Assembly (NCBI GenBank): GCA_045602025.1
Contig: JAZSAT010000016.1
Coordinates: 1-26,123, forward strand
Direction of reading: 5' to 3'
DNA from: RGIG5579 sp045602025
GTDB taxonomy: Bacteria; Bacillota; Clostridia; Oscillospirales; SIG627
Length of the DNA stretch: 26,123 nucleotides
Part shown: in pieces, positions 1 through 8,053 of the stretch
How the letters are laid out: each line of letters opens with the position of its first letter
How positions within the stretch are numbered: position 1 is the stretch's first letter
The notes under the pieces: model-generated
What the model was told of the DNA's origin: nothing
Databases searched by the model: none
What the model saw: only the letters and a program-made list of their open reading frames with translations
Made by a program: the position numbers and the translations under genes

Positions 1-6
1 GGACTT

Positions 7-83
7 TGGCGACCTGAAGGGGGCTCGAACCCCTGACCTCTAGCGTGACAGGCTAGCGTTCTAACCAACTGAACTACCAGGCC
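7..83 (-). tRNA. tRNA-Asp (anticodon GTC)
   Basis: The reverse strand folds as a full cloverleaf: acceptor GGCCTGG pairs with TCAGGTC, the anticodon stem is CTAGC/GCTAG around loop CTGTCAC, the T-arm is AGGGG-TTCGAGC-CCCCT, the discriminator is G and CCA is encoded. The anticodon GTC reads Asp codons. It lies 5 nt behind tRNA-Gly and is probably co-transcribed with it. Confidence 0.97.
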
Positions 84-88
84 ATATA

Positions 89-164
89 TGGAGCGGATTA
101 CGGGGCTCGAACCCGCCACCTCGACCTTGGCAAGGTCGCGCTCTACCAAATGAGCTAAATCCGC
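89..164 (-). tRNA. tRNA-Gly (anticodon GCC)
   Basis: A cloverleaf is visible on the reverse strand: acceptor GCGGATT/AATCCGC, anticodon stem CGACC/GGTCG with loop TTGCCAA (anticodon GCC), T-arm GCGGG-TTCGAGC-CCCGT, discriminator T and encoded CCA. It is the first tRNA behind the promoter at 189-217. Confidence 0.97.
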
Positions 165-188
165 AAGGCTTCTTTTGAAAGCCTATGT

Positions 189-217
189 AGTATAGCACAG
201 GAAACCGCCCCTGTCAA
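189..217 (-). promoter_or_regulatory. Promoter of the Gly-Asp tRNA unit
   Basis: On the minus strand TTGACA (217-212), a 17-nt spacer and TATACT (194-189) form a near-consensus sigma-A promoter. The predicted start near 182 leaves a short leader before tRNA-Gly. The -35 box directly follows the terminator of the upstream esterase operon. Confidence 0.85.
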
Positions 218-220
218 GAG

Positions 221-249
221 AAAAAAGCAGATAAAAAACCTGCTTTTTT
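221..249 (-). terminator. Terminator of the esterase operon
   Basis: AAAAAAGCAG pairs with CTGCTTTTTT across a 9-nt loop, 6 nt past the GDSL hydrolase stop codon. It separates the esterase operon from the tRNA promoter. Confidence 0.8.
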
Positions 250-255
250 CGAATT

Positions 256-1242
256 TTAAAGATATTTTTTCATTTCTTGATACAAGGCTTCCGCCTGATA
301 AAAGAAGCCCTCGTCGTTTGGGTGAAGTGACTTGTCTGCAAAGTATTTTTCTTCCTTGGGAACAAAGTCAAAACCGCGAATGACCGTAACATTTTTCAGA
401 TCCTTCGTCACCTTTTCTATTACAAGATGCGTATTTTCGAAAGGACCGAAGGGTTTTTCGTCCATACAAGCTTTGCGCCAAATGGGAGTAATAGCAAAGA
501 TTTTAGACTGAGGATAACTCTTACTTAAATTCTTATAAAAAGAACCGCTTTTTTCTTCATACTGTTCAAGCGTTTCGCAGTTCCAATCGTTGGTACCGTA
601 GGCAACTGTAATGATCTCAGGGGTGAAATCGTCTTTTTCTGCAGCCATTGGCGGAAAGAAAATCTCGCCACCGATACCTTTGTTTACTTCTTCCATGCCA
701 ATCTTCCTTGCTAAACGGGAAACGTAAGAATTGGATGAAAAATCCGCATCGTACCCTTGGGTAATGGAATCGCCAAAGCAAAGCATCTTCTTTTCCGGTT
801 TTACTGGATCGATAAAAGCACCGTCGTCCAAAGAAACTTCTTTCATAAACACCTTGGCATTCCAAGGGAAATAAAGAAGGACTTCTTTTTCGCCTTCACC
901 AAGTTCAAATTTCTTTTCAAACGAGCCGAAAAGTTCACCCCTTGAATGAGAAAACTGATCGAGGTTTTCTTTCATTTCACCATTGACAAACAGATCAAAA
1001 GAGAAGAAGCGTCTGCTGGTAACATATTCCAGATCTCCTTTTATATAGAATAGTTTACTGTTTGTACGAAAACGAAATTTTATACCGGAGGTTGCCTGCG
1101 AAATCTCATAAAATGAGTTTCTTCCCACAAGGAGTGCAGCCTGCTCTTCGGTAAAACGATAAAAGCGATAACAGCCCTCTTCTTTCGTAATACGCACCGC
1201 ACCGAGGGTGATTGATTTTATTTGTTCAAGATCAAGTTTCAT
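256..1242 (-). CDS. SGNH/GDSL-family hydrolase (carbohydrate-esterase-like)
   Basis: This 328-aa protein is probably cytoplasmic, since no signal peptide is visible. A beta-rich N-terminal domain of about 150 residues precedes an SGNH hydrolase domain. Visible blocks are FGDSITQG (Ser near 159, nucleophile), GIGG near 189, GTND near 216 (the N block) and SLHPNDEG near 305. The catalytic Asp appears to sit four residues before His (DKSLH), not the usual three. The family removes acyl, often acetyl, groups from sugars; the substrate here is inferred only. I chose the ATG at 1242 rather than the in-frame GTG at 1248, because the GTG lies inside the GAGGTG ribosome site. It is the second gene of a two-gene operon, starting 7 nt after the upstream stop codon. 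Confidence 0.85.
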   Translation of the reverse strand: MKLDLEQIKSITLGAVRITKEEGCYRFYRFTEEQAALLVGRNSFYEISQATSGIKFRFRTNSKLFYIKGDLEYVTSRRFFSFDLFVNGEMKENLDQFSHSRGELFGSFEKKFELGEGEKEVLLYFPWNAKVFMKEVSLDDGAFIDPVKPEKKMLCFGDSITQGYDADFSSNSYVSRLARKIGMEEVNKGIGGEIFFPPMAAEKDDFTPEIITVAYGTNDWNCETLEQYEEKSGSFYKNLSKSYPQSKIFAITPIWRKACMDEKPFGPFENTHLVIEKVTKDLKNVTVIRGFDFVPKEEKYFADKSLHPNDEGFFYQAEALYQEMKKYL

Positions 1243-1249
1243 TTTCACC

Positions 1250-2005
1250 TCAAAGAAGTTCCATAGGATTGCGAAAGGCTGTATTCATATCCGGCTTTTC
1301 TTCGAAAATTTTATTCTTATCTTCCAGTTTTAAGAATTCGGCATAATACCTTTTTCCGAATTCTCTTAAAGATTCAGCATCAAAATGCAGAAAATCCGGG
1401 TTTGAAGTCAGCCCCTCGGCAGATACAAAGCCTGTGTTCTTCCGTGTTTTTGCAATATTTTGCAATGCTTCATTTATCAATTTATAGTTTTTCACACAGC
1501 CCGGCTCCGTTGGACAAAACTGCAAATAATCGCCAAGTCCGCCAACAAGAAAAGGAATGTCAAATAAACCAAGCTTTTCACGAAGAGCATCAAAAATCCG
1601 ATTTAATTTTTCTTCATAAAAAGGATAAAGATCGTCTTCACAATCGGATTCTCCCTGATGCCAAAGGACAGCCGCTATGGTGGAAGTACGCTTTGCAAGC
1701 CTTGCCTGATATACCGCATGGTCGAAAAGAAGACTGCCCTCTTCCCACATATCAAGAGAGGAACCTCCGTCTGCACAAGGAATCAGGCCGACCTTTACAT
1801 TTTTGTCCTTTGCATAAAGATCTGCAAAGCTTTCCGCAAGATTGACACCGGCAGTATTACGGTCGGGATTGACGGGGGTATACATAGGACGCCATCTTCC
1901 GTTTCGCAACACAAAAAGGCTTTTGTTTGAGATCGGCTCCACATCCTTTTTATAGCCGCGGCCCGCCATATTGGATTGTCCGATAAGAAGTATAGAATGC
2001 ATCAT
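1250..2005 (-). CDS. Sialate O-acetylesterase-type (SASA) carbohydrate esterase
   Basis: This 251-aa protein has the SASA family layout: GQSNMAG at residues 9-15 (nucleophile Ser11), NxAxSFA near 55-61, WHQGESD at 115-121 and a C-terminal DFLHFDA catalytic block. Members deacetylate sialic acid or acetylated xylo-oligosaccharides. No signal peptide is seen, so it probably acts in the cytoplasm on imported sugars. A longer reading from 2032 is unlikely because that codon overlaps the predicted -10 box; the ATG at 2005 (or 2002) follows GGAAGAG at good spacing. It is first in an operon with the GDSL hydrolase, which suggests the pair deacylates a common polysaccharide fragment. Confidence 0.85.
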   Translation of the reverse strand: MMHSILLIGQSNMAGRGYKKDVEPISNKSLFVLRNGRWRPMYTPVNPDRNTAGVNLAESFADLYAKDKNVKVGLIPCADGGSSLDMWEEGSLLFDHAVYQARLAKRTSTIAAVLWHQGESDCEDDLYPFYEEKLNRIFDALREKLGLFDIPFLVGGLGDYLQFCPTEPGCVKNYKLINEALQNIAKTRKNTGFVSAEGLTSNPDFLHFDAESLREFGKRYYAEFLKLEDKNKIFEEKPDMNTAFRNPMELL

Positions 2006-2030
2006 TTTTCTCTTCCTTTCAAGCAAGACC

Positions 2031-2059
2031 ATTTAAACAAAAAAGCGCCTCTTTGTCAA
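2031..2059 (-). promoter_or_regulatory. Promoter of the esterase operon
   Basis: TTGACA (2059-2054), a 17-nt spacer and TTAAAT (2036-2031) on the minus strand. The predicted start near 2024 leaves about 20 nt before the ATG at 2005. Confidence 0.65.
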
Positions 2060-2072
2060 GGAATTTATAAAA

Positions 2073-2095
2073 AAGCGCCTTAGAAGGCGCTTTTT
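2073..2095 (-). terminator. Terminator of the sugar-nucleotide operon
   Basis: AAGCGCCT and AGGCGCTT pair around a short loop, flanked by A and T runs, directly after the nucleotidyltransferase stop codon (2096-2098). The same aaaaaagcgcct string recurs near 2039-2050 inside the next promoter spacer, possibly a copy of half the stem. Confidence 0.85.
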
Positions 2096-2833
2096 TTACT
2101 TCGTAATTCCCTTGTAATCTTTCTTTACCTGTTCATAGCTATCAAGGTTTCCGATGTCATAGCGACTGCCGGGCATTTCCATTGCATAAACATTTGTTTT
2201 TTTGCAAAGCCAAGCAATAAAGCTACCGGGAGCATCCACACCGCAGCCCTCTGCAATTCCCTGAGGTACACGCTTCGAGTCCTCTTTTGTATAAAAATAG
2301 AACGCTGGACAAGCCCAATGGGTAGCAGGGGTGGGAGACTTTTCCGTCATCTCTAAAACCTTATCGCTTTCATCCACGGTAACAATACCGCTTTTCAGAA
2401 GCTTCTTTTCATCGGACTCGTAGTAGCGCATACAGCAAGAAGCACTCTTTTCCTTCGCGTACTGAATAAACCTTGTCAGGCTGAAATCAAGCAGATTATC
2501 TCCTGCGATCACCAGCATATCATCATCAAGGCCAAGCTTTTCAATGGCAAATTGAATATCCTTTACGGCACCGAGACGAGTCTCGTTGGTAGAGGTACCG
2601 TCATCTACAACGGTGATTTTCTGTTTCTTTGCACTTGCCCATGCTTCAAAATGAGAAGCAAACTTATGGTTGGAAATAACGACATATTCATCCACCTCGC
2701 CGATGGTATCCATATCATCGATCAACCAGTCAAGGATAGTTTTATCCCCTACCTTCAAAAGAGGCTTCGGAAAATTTTCTGTCAAAGGATAAAGTCTTGT
2801 TGCATAACCGGCAGCCAGAATCAAACATTTCAT
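2096..2833 (-). CDS. Sugar-1-phosphate nucleotidyltransferase
   Basis: This 245-aa cytoplasmic enzyme of the NTP_transferase family joins an NTP and a sugar-1-phosphate to give an NDP-sugar and pyrophosphate. The N-terminal signature is LILAAGYATRLYPLT followed by PKPLL with its conserved Lys. An IAGDNLLDF segment in mid-protein supplies the metal-binding Asp. The family name most often used is glucose-1-phosphate thymidylyltransferase-like, but sequence alone does not fix the base or sugar. It starts 10 nt after the kinase gene with GAGG 8 nt before ATG, so the two are translationally close. I infer that it activates the sugar-1-phosphate made by that kinase, perhaps galacturonate-1-phosphate to UDP-galacturonate. 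It is the last gene of the operon. Confidence 0.8.
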   Translation of the reverse strand: MKCLILAAGYATRLYPLTENFPKPLLKVGDKTILDWLIDDMDTIGEVDEYVVISNHKFASHFEAWASAKKQKITVVDDGTSTNETRLGAVKDIQFAIEKLGLDDDMLVIAGDNLLDFSLTRFIQYAKEKSASCCMRYYESDEKKLLKSGIVTVDESDKVLEMTEKSPTPATHWACPAFYFYTKEDSKRVPQGIAEGCGVDAPGSFIAWLCKKTNVYAMEMPGSRYDIGNLDSYEQVKKDYKGITK

Positions 2834-2843
2834 TGCAATTACC

Positions 2844-4022
2844 TCACTTACTCAAATTCACGCCATCTGCACTCAGGCATATATGAGCAGAATACTTCCC
2901 ATCCAAATTGGGGAAAAGCTTCAAGTATTCCTTCTCCACCTTTTCCAGGATCTTTTCTTCAAAAGAAGGATCGATCAGTGCCATACAACAGCCTTTAAAG
3001 CCTGCACCGGAAAATCTTCCGCCATAAATTCCATCGGTTTTTGTCATAATTTCATAAAGGGCCTTCAGCTCGGGGGAGCCTGTTTCCCAACTGTAAATAG
3101 AGGATCTGCCACTTTCAAAGGAAAGTCTGCCAAATTCCTCAATATCGCCGCGGCGCCATGCTTCGGCACCTTTTTCTACGCGGAAATATTCCGAATACCA
3201 ATGCTCTGCTCTCTTACGCCAAGCCTCGGGCAAGGAATTCTGATGCTCGCAAAAAACTTCGTAAGGAACATCGCGAAGGTTTGTTTCATCAAATTTTCCG
3301 TATTCAAGACCGCCAAAGGCTTTTAAGGCATAGGCAGCACTGCGGCATTCATCCACGCGCATATTGAAGGCGGAGCCCGCAAGACTTCTTTCAAGACCGC
3401 TAAAGAAAATAGCGATTTTGTAAGGCTTCATGGCGGGATTCTGAGGGATCAATTCATAGCTATCATCACGAAGATCCATATAGAGCAAGTGTTCCTTCTT
3501 GCAGTACACCTCACAGGACTGATCAAGCTTGCCGCAGGAAACACCGACATATCTGTTTTCCGCCTCTTTGGAAACCTCGATCAGCTCCTGAGGAGTCAGA
3601 GAAACATGGTTCATTTCACAAAGAGCGGCAAGGAAGGTTATAATAACAGCCGCAGAGGAAGAAAGACCGCCAATGGGAAGCTCTCCGTTGATCACGGCGC
3701 AAAGTCCGCGACGGAGAGGATAACGCTTGTGAAGCGCAATGGTAGCACCGCGCAGATGATCGGCCCAATCGTTTTCTCTGTGCTTGGGAGTCGCTTCCAC
3801 ATGCCACTGTGCCCTTTTGGGAAACTGCATAGACTGGATCTCGATAACGCCGTTTTCCTTAGGACCGTATGCAATATGAATACCTTTGTCAATCGCAAAA
3901 CCCGTGATCTTACCAAGCTGGTGGTCACTGTGAGCTCCGATGGGACAAATCCGATAGGGGGTAAATGCAGTGCTTTGGGGTTCTTTCTTGTAAATTTCAA
4001 AAAACTTCTCCGAAACTGTCAT
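2844..4022 (-). CDS. GHMP sugar-1-kinase, galactokinase family, galacturonokinase-like
   Basis: This 392-aa protein has the three GHMP blocks: the substrate motif CPIGAHSDHQLG (26-37), the phosphate loop PIGGLSSSAA (116-125) and a C-terminal GGRFSGAGFKGCC block. Classical galactokinases read GEHTDYN in the first motif. The change to GAHSDHQ resembles, from memory, plant galacturonic-acid-1-kinases (PYRICPxGAHxDHQGG). That suggests an acidic sugar, galacturonate, as substrate; this is inference. The ATG at 4022 follows AAGGAG at 6 nt. It sits 10 nt behind ugd and 10 nt ahead of a nucleotidyltransferase, a layout that fits salvage of a uronic acid to its UDP form. Plain galactokinase activity remains possible. 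Confidence 0.75.
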   Translation of the reverse strand: MTVSEKFFEIYKKEPQSTAFTPYRICPIGAHSDHQLGKITGFAIDKGIHIAYGPKENGVIEIQSMQFPKRAQWHVEATPKHRENDWADHLRGATIALHKRYPLRRGLCAVINGELPIGGLSSSAAVIITFLAALCEMNHVSLTPQELIEVSKEAENRYVGVSCGKLDQSCEVYCKKEHLLYMDLRDDSYELIPQNPAMKPYKIAIFFSGLERSLAGSAFNMRVDECRSAAYALKAFGGLEYGKFDETNLRDVPYEVFCEHQNSLPEAWRKRAEHWYSEYFRVEKGAEAWRRGDIEEFGRLSFESGRSSIYSWETGSPELKALYEIMTKTDGIYGGRFSGAGFKGCCMALIDPSFEEKILEKVEKEYLKLFPNLDGKYSAHICLSADGVNLSK

Positions 4023-4032
4023 ATATTACTCC

Positions 4033-5217
4033 TTAGTCTCTAAAATAAAGATCTCTTGTATATACCTTATCAATTACATCAGAAATATCGTCGTTGTAAC
4101 GGTTGGCGATGATCACATCGCTCATTTCTTTAAACTCTTTCAGATCTCTGATCACACGACTGTTAAAGAAAGCATTTTCTCTCATAGTAGGTTCGTAAAT
4201 TACAACCTCAATACCCTTTGCCTTGATCCGTTTCATAACACCCTGAATGGAGGATTGACGGAAATTGTCACTTCCCGCTTTCATAGTCAAGCGATAAACA
4301 CCGACGATCTTCGGCTTTTTGGCAATGATCTGATCGGCAATAAAGTCCTTACGAGTGCTGTTTGCCGAAACGATGGCAGAAATAATATTCTGCGGAACAT
4401 CGCGGTAATTGGCAAGAAGCTGCTTAGTATCCTTCGGCAAGCAATATCCGCCGTAGCCGAAGGAAGGATTATTGTAATGGGAGCCGATGCGGGGATCAAG
4501 TCCGACGCCCTCAATAATGGATTTGGTATCAAGTCCGCGGACAGCGGCATAGGTATCAAGCTCATTAAAGAAGGATACGCGCAAGGCAAGATAGGTATTT
4601 GCAAAAAGCTTTACTGCTTCTGCCTCAGTAGGATTCATGAAACGAACTTCAATTTCTTCTTTGATCGCGCCTTCCTTCAAAAGGGAGGCAAAGGTCTCAG
4701 CCGCTTTGTGCAAGCGGGCGTTTCGAACAGGTACACCTACAATAATGCGGCTGGGATAAAGATTGTCATACAGCGCTCTTCCCTCCCGAAGGAACTCGGG
4801 ACTGAACAGCAAATTGTCACAACAAAAATCTTCCCTTGCTTTTTCGGTAAAGCCAACGGGAACGGTAGATTTTATGATCATTACCGCATCGGGATTGACA
4901 CGGATCACCTGTTCAATCACCTTTTCCACGGAAGAAGTGTCGAAATAGTTTTTACCGGGATCATAGTTTGTAGGTGTCGAGATCACAACGATATCTGCAT
5001 CTTCATAAGCCTTGTCTCCGTCGGTAGTGGCAACAAGATTCAGCTTTTTGGTTGCAAGATATTCTTCGATCTCACGATCTACGATGGGAGACTTTCTGTT
5101 ATTGATCATCTCTACTTTTTCAGGGATCACATCCACTGCAACAACTTCGTTCTTTTGTGCCAAAAGAACTGCCATAGACAGACCGACATAGCCGGTACCT
5201 GCAACTGCGATTTTCAT
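4033..5217 (-). CDS. ugd: UDP-glucose 6-dehydrogenase
   Basis: This 394-aa enzyme oxidises UDP-glucose to UDP-glucuronate with two NAD+. The N-terminal Rossmann motif is GTGYVG (7-12), followed by STPTNYD, KSTVPVG and FSPEFLREG. The catalytic Cys is at about 259 in FGYGGYCLPKDT. The length and the NPSFGYGGYCLPKDTKQL stretch match the short E. coli Ugd type closely. I place the start at the ATG at 5217 (MKIAVAGTGYVG) rather than six codons earlier, because the earlier ATG has no ribosome site; even so GTGAG is a modest site. It follows the 4-epimerase gene by 126 bp and belongs to the same operon, feeding UDP-glucuronate to that epimerase. Confidence 0.93.
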   Translation of the reverse strand: MKIAVAGTGYVGLSMAVLLAQKNEVVAVDVIPEKVEMINNRKSPIVDREIEEYLATKKLNLVATTDGDKAYEDADIVVISTPTNYDPGKNYFDTSSVEKVIEQVIRVNPDAVMIIKSTVPVGFTEKAREDFCCDNLLFSPEFLREGRALYDNLYPSRIIVGVPVRNARLHKAAETFASLLKEGAIKEEIEVRFMNPTEAEAVKLFANTYLALRVSFFNELDTYAAVRGLDTKSIIEGVGLDPRIGSHYNNPSFGYGGYCLPKDTKQLLANYRDVPQNIISAIVSANSTRKDFIADQIIAKKPKIVGVYRLTMKAGSDNFRQSSIQGVMKRIKAKGIEVVIYEPTMRENAFFNSRVIRDLKEFKEMSDVIIANRYNDDISDVIDKVYTRDLYFRD

Positions 5218-5343
5218 ATAGGTTCTCACTTTCATTATATATAATTTTTGTGTATATAATTATTGTGCATTCCTACAGTCCCTACGAGTGTTTCTCCATG
5301 GCAACCGATTCTTGCAAAATATTAACTTTTAAAAATATTAGAT

Positions 5344-6417
5344 TTATATGTTATAAAATTCTTTGTACCACTGAGCAAATCTGCGAAGACCTTCGCGGAG
5401 TGAGGTGGAGGGCTTGAAGCCGAAATCTTCTTCCAAAGCAGAGGTATCCGCGTATGTGATCGGCACATCGCCGGGCTGCATGGGAACAAGCTTTTTGTGA
5501 GCTTCAAAATCATAATCCTTCGGCAAAACTTCTGCACGAACAAGTTCTTCCTGGAGAATGGTTACAAAATCCAAAAGATTTTCGGGATTGTTGTTACCAA
5601 TGTTATACACGCGATAAGGAGGAAGCGGAAGTCCGTCTTCGCCTTCCTTCTTTTCGGGAGCGTTCTGCATGACATGCTTCACACCGGTTACAATATCGTC
5701 AACATAAGTAAAGTCGCGCTTGCAATTACCGAAATTGAAGATCTGAATGGTCTCGCCTTTCAAAAGCTTATTGGTAAAGCCAAAGTAAGCCATGTCGGGG
5801 CGTCCTGCAGGTCCGTAAACGGTAAAGAAACGAAGACCGGTAGAAGGAATATTATAAAGCTTAGAATACGCATGCGCCATCAATTCGTTGCTCTTCTTGG
5901 TAGCGGCGTAAAGGCTTACAGGGTTATCCACCTTATCCTCGGTAGAATACGGAATTTTTTTGTTGGTTCCGTAAACGGAAGAGCTGGAAGCATAAACAAG
6001 ATGCTCTACCGGATGATTTCTGCATGCCTCGAGAATATTATAAAAACCGATCAGGTTGGATTCGATATAAACACCGGGGTTGGTAATGGAATAGCGAACG
6101 CCTGCCTGAGCAGCAAGATTTACAACAACATGAAAGCCCTGTTCTGCAAACATAGAATCGATCAGATCACGATCCGCAAGATTGCCTTTTACAAAAGTCC
6201 AAGTGCAATCGGGATGCTGAGCAGCAAGACGATCGATCTCTTTCAGACGGTACTCTTTGATGGAAACATCGTAATAATCGTTCATATTGTCAAGGCCGAC
6301 AATGGAGATTCCCTTCACTGTGCGAAGAAGCTCCATTACAAGATTAGAACCGACAAAGCCGGCAGCGCCGGTAACCAGAACTTTTTTGTTTTCCAAAATA
6401 ACATTTGGTTTTAACAT
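5344..6417 (-). CDS. NAD-dependent epimerase, UDP-glucuronate 4-epimerase type
   Basis: This 357-aa extended short-chain dehydrogenase has the NAD loop GAAGFVG (17-23), the segment LDNMNDYYDVSIKEYRL (42-58) typical of the CapI/GAE UDP-glucuronate 4-epimerases, a Ser-rich catalytic strand near 144-147 and Y170-x3-K174. It should interconvert UDP-glucuronate and UDP-galacturonate. AAGGAG lies 6 nt before the ATG. It is the first gene after the promoter at 6478-6506, and the next gene encodes the enzyme that makes its substrate. Other UDP-sugar 4-epimerase specificities are possible, but the N-terminal signature and neighbours favour the uronate. Confidence 0.88.
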   Translation of the reverse strand: MLKPNVILENKKVLVTGAAGFVGSNLVMELLRTVKGISIVGLDNMNDYYDVSIKEYRLKEIDRLAAQHPDCTWTFVKGNLADRDLIDSMFAEQGFHVVVNLAAQAGVRYSITNPGVYIESNLIGFYNILEACRNHPVEHLVYASSSSVYGTNKKIPYSTEDKVDNPVSLYAATKKSNELMAHAYSKLYNIPSTGLRFFTVYGPAGRPDMAYFGFTNKLLKGETIQIFNFGNCKRDFTYVDDIVTGVKHVMQNAPEKKEGEDGLPLPPYRVYNIGNNNPENLLDFVTILQEELVRAEVLPKDYDFEAHKKLVPMQPGDVPITYADTSALEEDFGFKPSTSLREGLRRFAQWYKEFYNI

Positions 6418-6477
6418 AATCTGCTCCTTTTTTCGTTTTACTTCATATTGTGCTGCGCATATATGTTTACGAGTTTA

Positions 6478-6506
6478 AATATACCACATATTTTTCCATT
6501 CGTCAA
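6478..6506 (-). promoter_or_regulatory. Promoter of the UDP-uronate operon
   Basis: TTGACG (6506-6501), a 17-nt spacer and TATATT (6483-6478) on the minus strand, with a predicted start near 6471 and a 54-nt leader before the epimerase. No other strong promoter is seen before the terminator at 2073. Confidence 0.8.
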
Positions 6507-6519
6507 ATAATTTTTACAC

Positions 6520-6556
6520 AAAAAAAGTCCCGTCACCCTTGTGACGGGACTTTTTA
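6520..6556 (-). terminator. Bidirectional-looking terminator after the symporter gene
   Basis: AAAAAGTCCCGTCAC pairs with GTGACGGGACTTTTT, a 15-bp stem with a 4-nt loop that begins right at the symporter stop codon. Confidence 0.92.
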
Positions 6557-7954
6557 TTAAAACAGATCCTTCAGCCAGCCGAAAATCGTAAAGCCATCAG
6601 CAAACTGGAAATTGAGAATGCCAACGAAAAAAATTGCTACGATCAAAATCGGCAAAACATAAGTTAAATAAGGACGAAGCCATTTTCCGAATTTCATACC
6701 CTGTCCTTCATTGGCTTCCTTCAGGAAGTTATCAAAGCCCCAGCCCTTTTTCGTCGTACAGAAAAGCACATAACAAAGAGCACCGATAGGAAGACAGCAA
6801 TTGCTGACAATAAAGTCCTCCAAATCAAGCACGGAAGAACCGGAAGCAAAAGGAACAAAACCGGACCAAAGGTTAAATCCGAGTGCGCAAGGAACAGAGA
6901 GCACAAGAACCAAAACACCGCAGATCAGGCAAGCCTTCTTTCTGCCCCAACCGGTGAGCTCTCTCATACAAGCAAGGATATTTTCAAATACTGCAATGAT
7001 GGTAGAGAATGCCGCAAACACCATGAAGAGGAAGAAGAGAGATCCCCACCATCTGCCTCCTGCCATATTATTGAACACCTTCGCCATAGCAACAAACAAA
7101 AGACTGGGTCCCGCACCGGGCTCCACATCAAAGGTAAAGCAGGCAGGGAAAATAATCAAGCCTGCAGTAATCGCTACAAAGGTATCAAGAACAAGAATGT
7201 TTACAGATTCACCGGGGAGAGATCTTTCTTTTCCAAGATAGCTTCCAAAGATCGCCATAGAACCGATACCAAGGCTTAAGGTAAAGAATGCCTGGTTCAT
7301 AGCACCCACGATCACATTGCCGTTTATTTTTGTAAAATCAGGCTTCAGGTAAAAGGCGAGTCCTTCTTTTGCACCGTCAAGAGTAAAAGAATTTACTGCA
7401 AGAACAATCATTAAAAGAAGAAGGAGCACCATCATGTACTTGGTGATACGCTCCACTCCCTTTTGCAGGCCAAAAGAAAGAACCAAAAAACCGAGAAAAA
7501 CAACGACTGCCATAAACCCGACGGTAATGGCGGGGCTTGAGAGCATTTGACCGAATCTTTCTGCAGAAGCAGTGTCCGTGATGCCGGTCATATTACCTCT
7601 TAAAAACTCAACAAAATAGTGTAAGATCCAACCGGTAACCGATGTATAGAACATCATCAAAAGGAAATTGGCGACCAATGTCATATATCCGTGAAAATGC
7701 CATTTTTGACCGGGCTTTTCCAGTTTCTGATAAAGTCCGACAGGACTGCTTTGACTTGCTCTTCCCAAGGAAAACTCCATAACCATAACGGGAAGACCCA
7801 AAATCACAAGAAACAGGAGGTAAACAGCTACGAAAGCACCGCCGCCGTATTGACCCGCCATCCAAGGGAATTTCCACGCATTTCCCACACCGATCGCACA
7901 ACCTGCACTGAGTAAAATGAAGCCGAGACGACTTCCCAACCGTTCTCTTTGCAT
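6557..7954 (-). CDS. Neurotransmitter:sodium symporter (NSS/SNF) family transporter
   Basis: This 465-aa integral membrane protein has about eleven or twelve hydrophobic segments. The first carries the NSS signature SRLGFILLSAGCAIGVGN-AWKFP, where the helix unwinds to bind Na+ and substrate; the FTLSLGIGSMAIFGSY segment fits TM6-7. Bacterial relatives such as LeuT, MhsT and TnaT import amino acids with Na+; the substrate cannot be read here. The upstream ATG at 8005 overlaps the -10 box, so I chose the ATG at 7954, which follows GAGGA at 8 nt. It is a single-gene unit with its own promoter and terminator. Confidence 0.92.
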   Translation of the reverse strand: MQRERLGSRLGFILLSAGCAIGVGNAWKFPWMAGQYGGGAFVAVYLLFLVILGLPVMVMEFSLGRASQSSPVGLYQKLEKPGQKWHFHGYMTLVANFLLMMFYTSVTGWILHYFVEFLRGNMTGITDTASAERFGQMLSSPAITVGFMAVVVFLGFLVLSFGLQKGVERITKYMMVLLLLLMIVLAVNSFTLDGAKEGLAFYLKPDFTKINGNVIVGAMNQAFFTLSLGIGSMAIFGSYLGKERSLPGESVNILVLDTFVAITAGLIIFPACFTFDVEPGAGPSLLFVAMAKVFNNMAGGRWWGSLFFLFMVFAAFSTIIAVFENILACMRELTGWGRKKACLICGVLVLVLSVPCALGFNLWSGFVPFASGSSVLDLEDFIVSNCCLPIGALCYVLFCTTKKGWGFDNFLKEANEGQGMKFGKWLRPYLTYVLPILIVAIFFVGILNFQFADGFTIFGWLKDLF

Positions 7955-8006
7955 TACTTGATTCCTCACATTCAAAAGATATTGTGGTACAAAACAGAGA
8001 TACAAT

Positions 8007-8035
8007 ATTTTAATAAAAATATGTTATTTTGTCAA
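8007..8035 (-). promoter_or_regulatory. Promoter of the NSS symporter gene
   Basis: TTGACA (8035-8030), a 17-nt spacer and TAAAAT (8012-8007) on the minus strand; the start near 8000 leaves about 45 nt before the ATG at 7954. Confidence 0.8.
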
Positions 8036-8053
8036 TAAAAAAAGGCTCTCATA

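Noticed and set aside
2039..2095. Direct repeat aaaaaagcgcct as a mobile-element footprint
   Set aside because: One copy is half of a terminator stem and the other lies in a promoter spacer; no insertion-sequence gene or target duplication accompanies them.
4255..5244. Long open frame opposite ugd, and other long frames opposite genes
   Set aside because: They lie antisense to well-supported enzymes, have no ribosome sites or recognisable motifs, and reflect the codon use of the true strand.
5236..5343. Internal promoter between the epimerase gene and ugd
   Set aside because: Several TATAAT-like strings occur in this AT-rich gap, but none has a -35 box at 16-18 nt, so I could not support a separate promoter.
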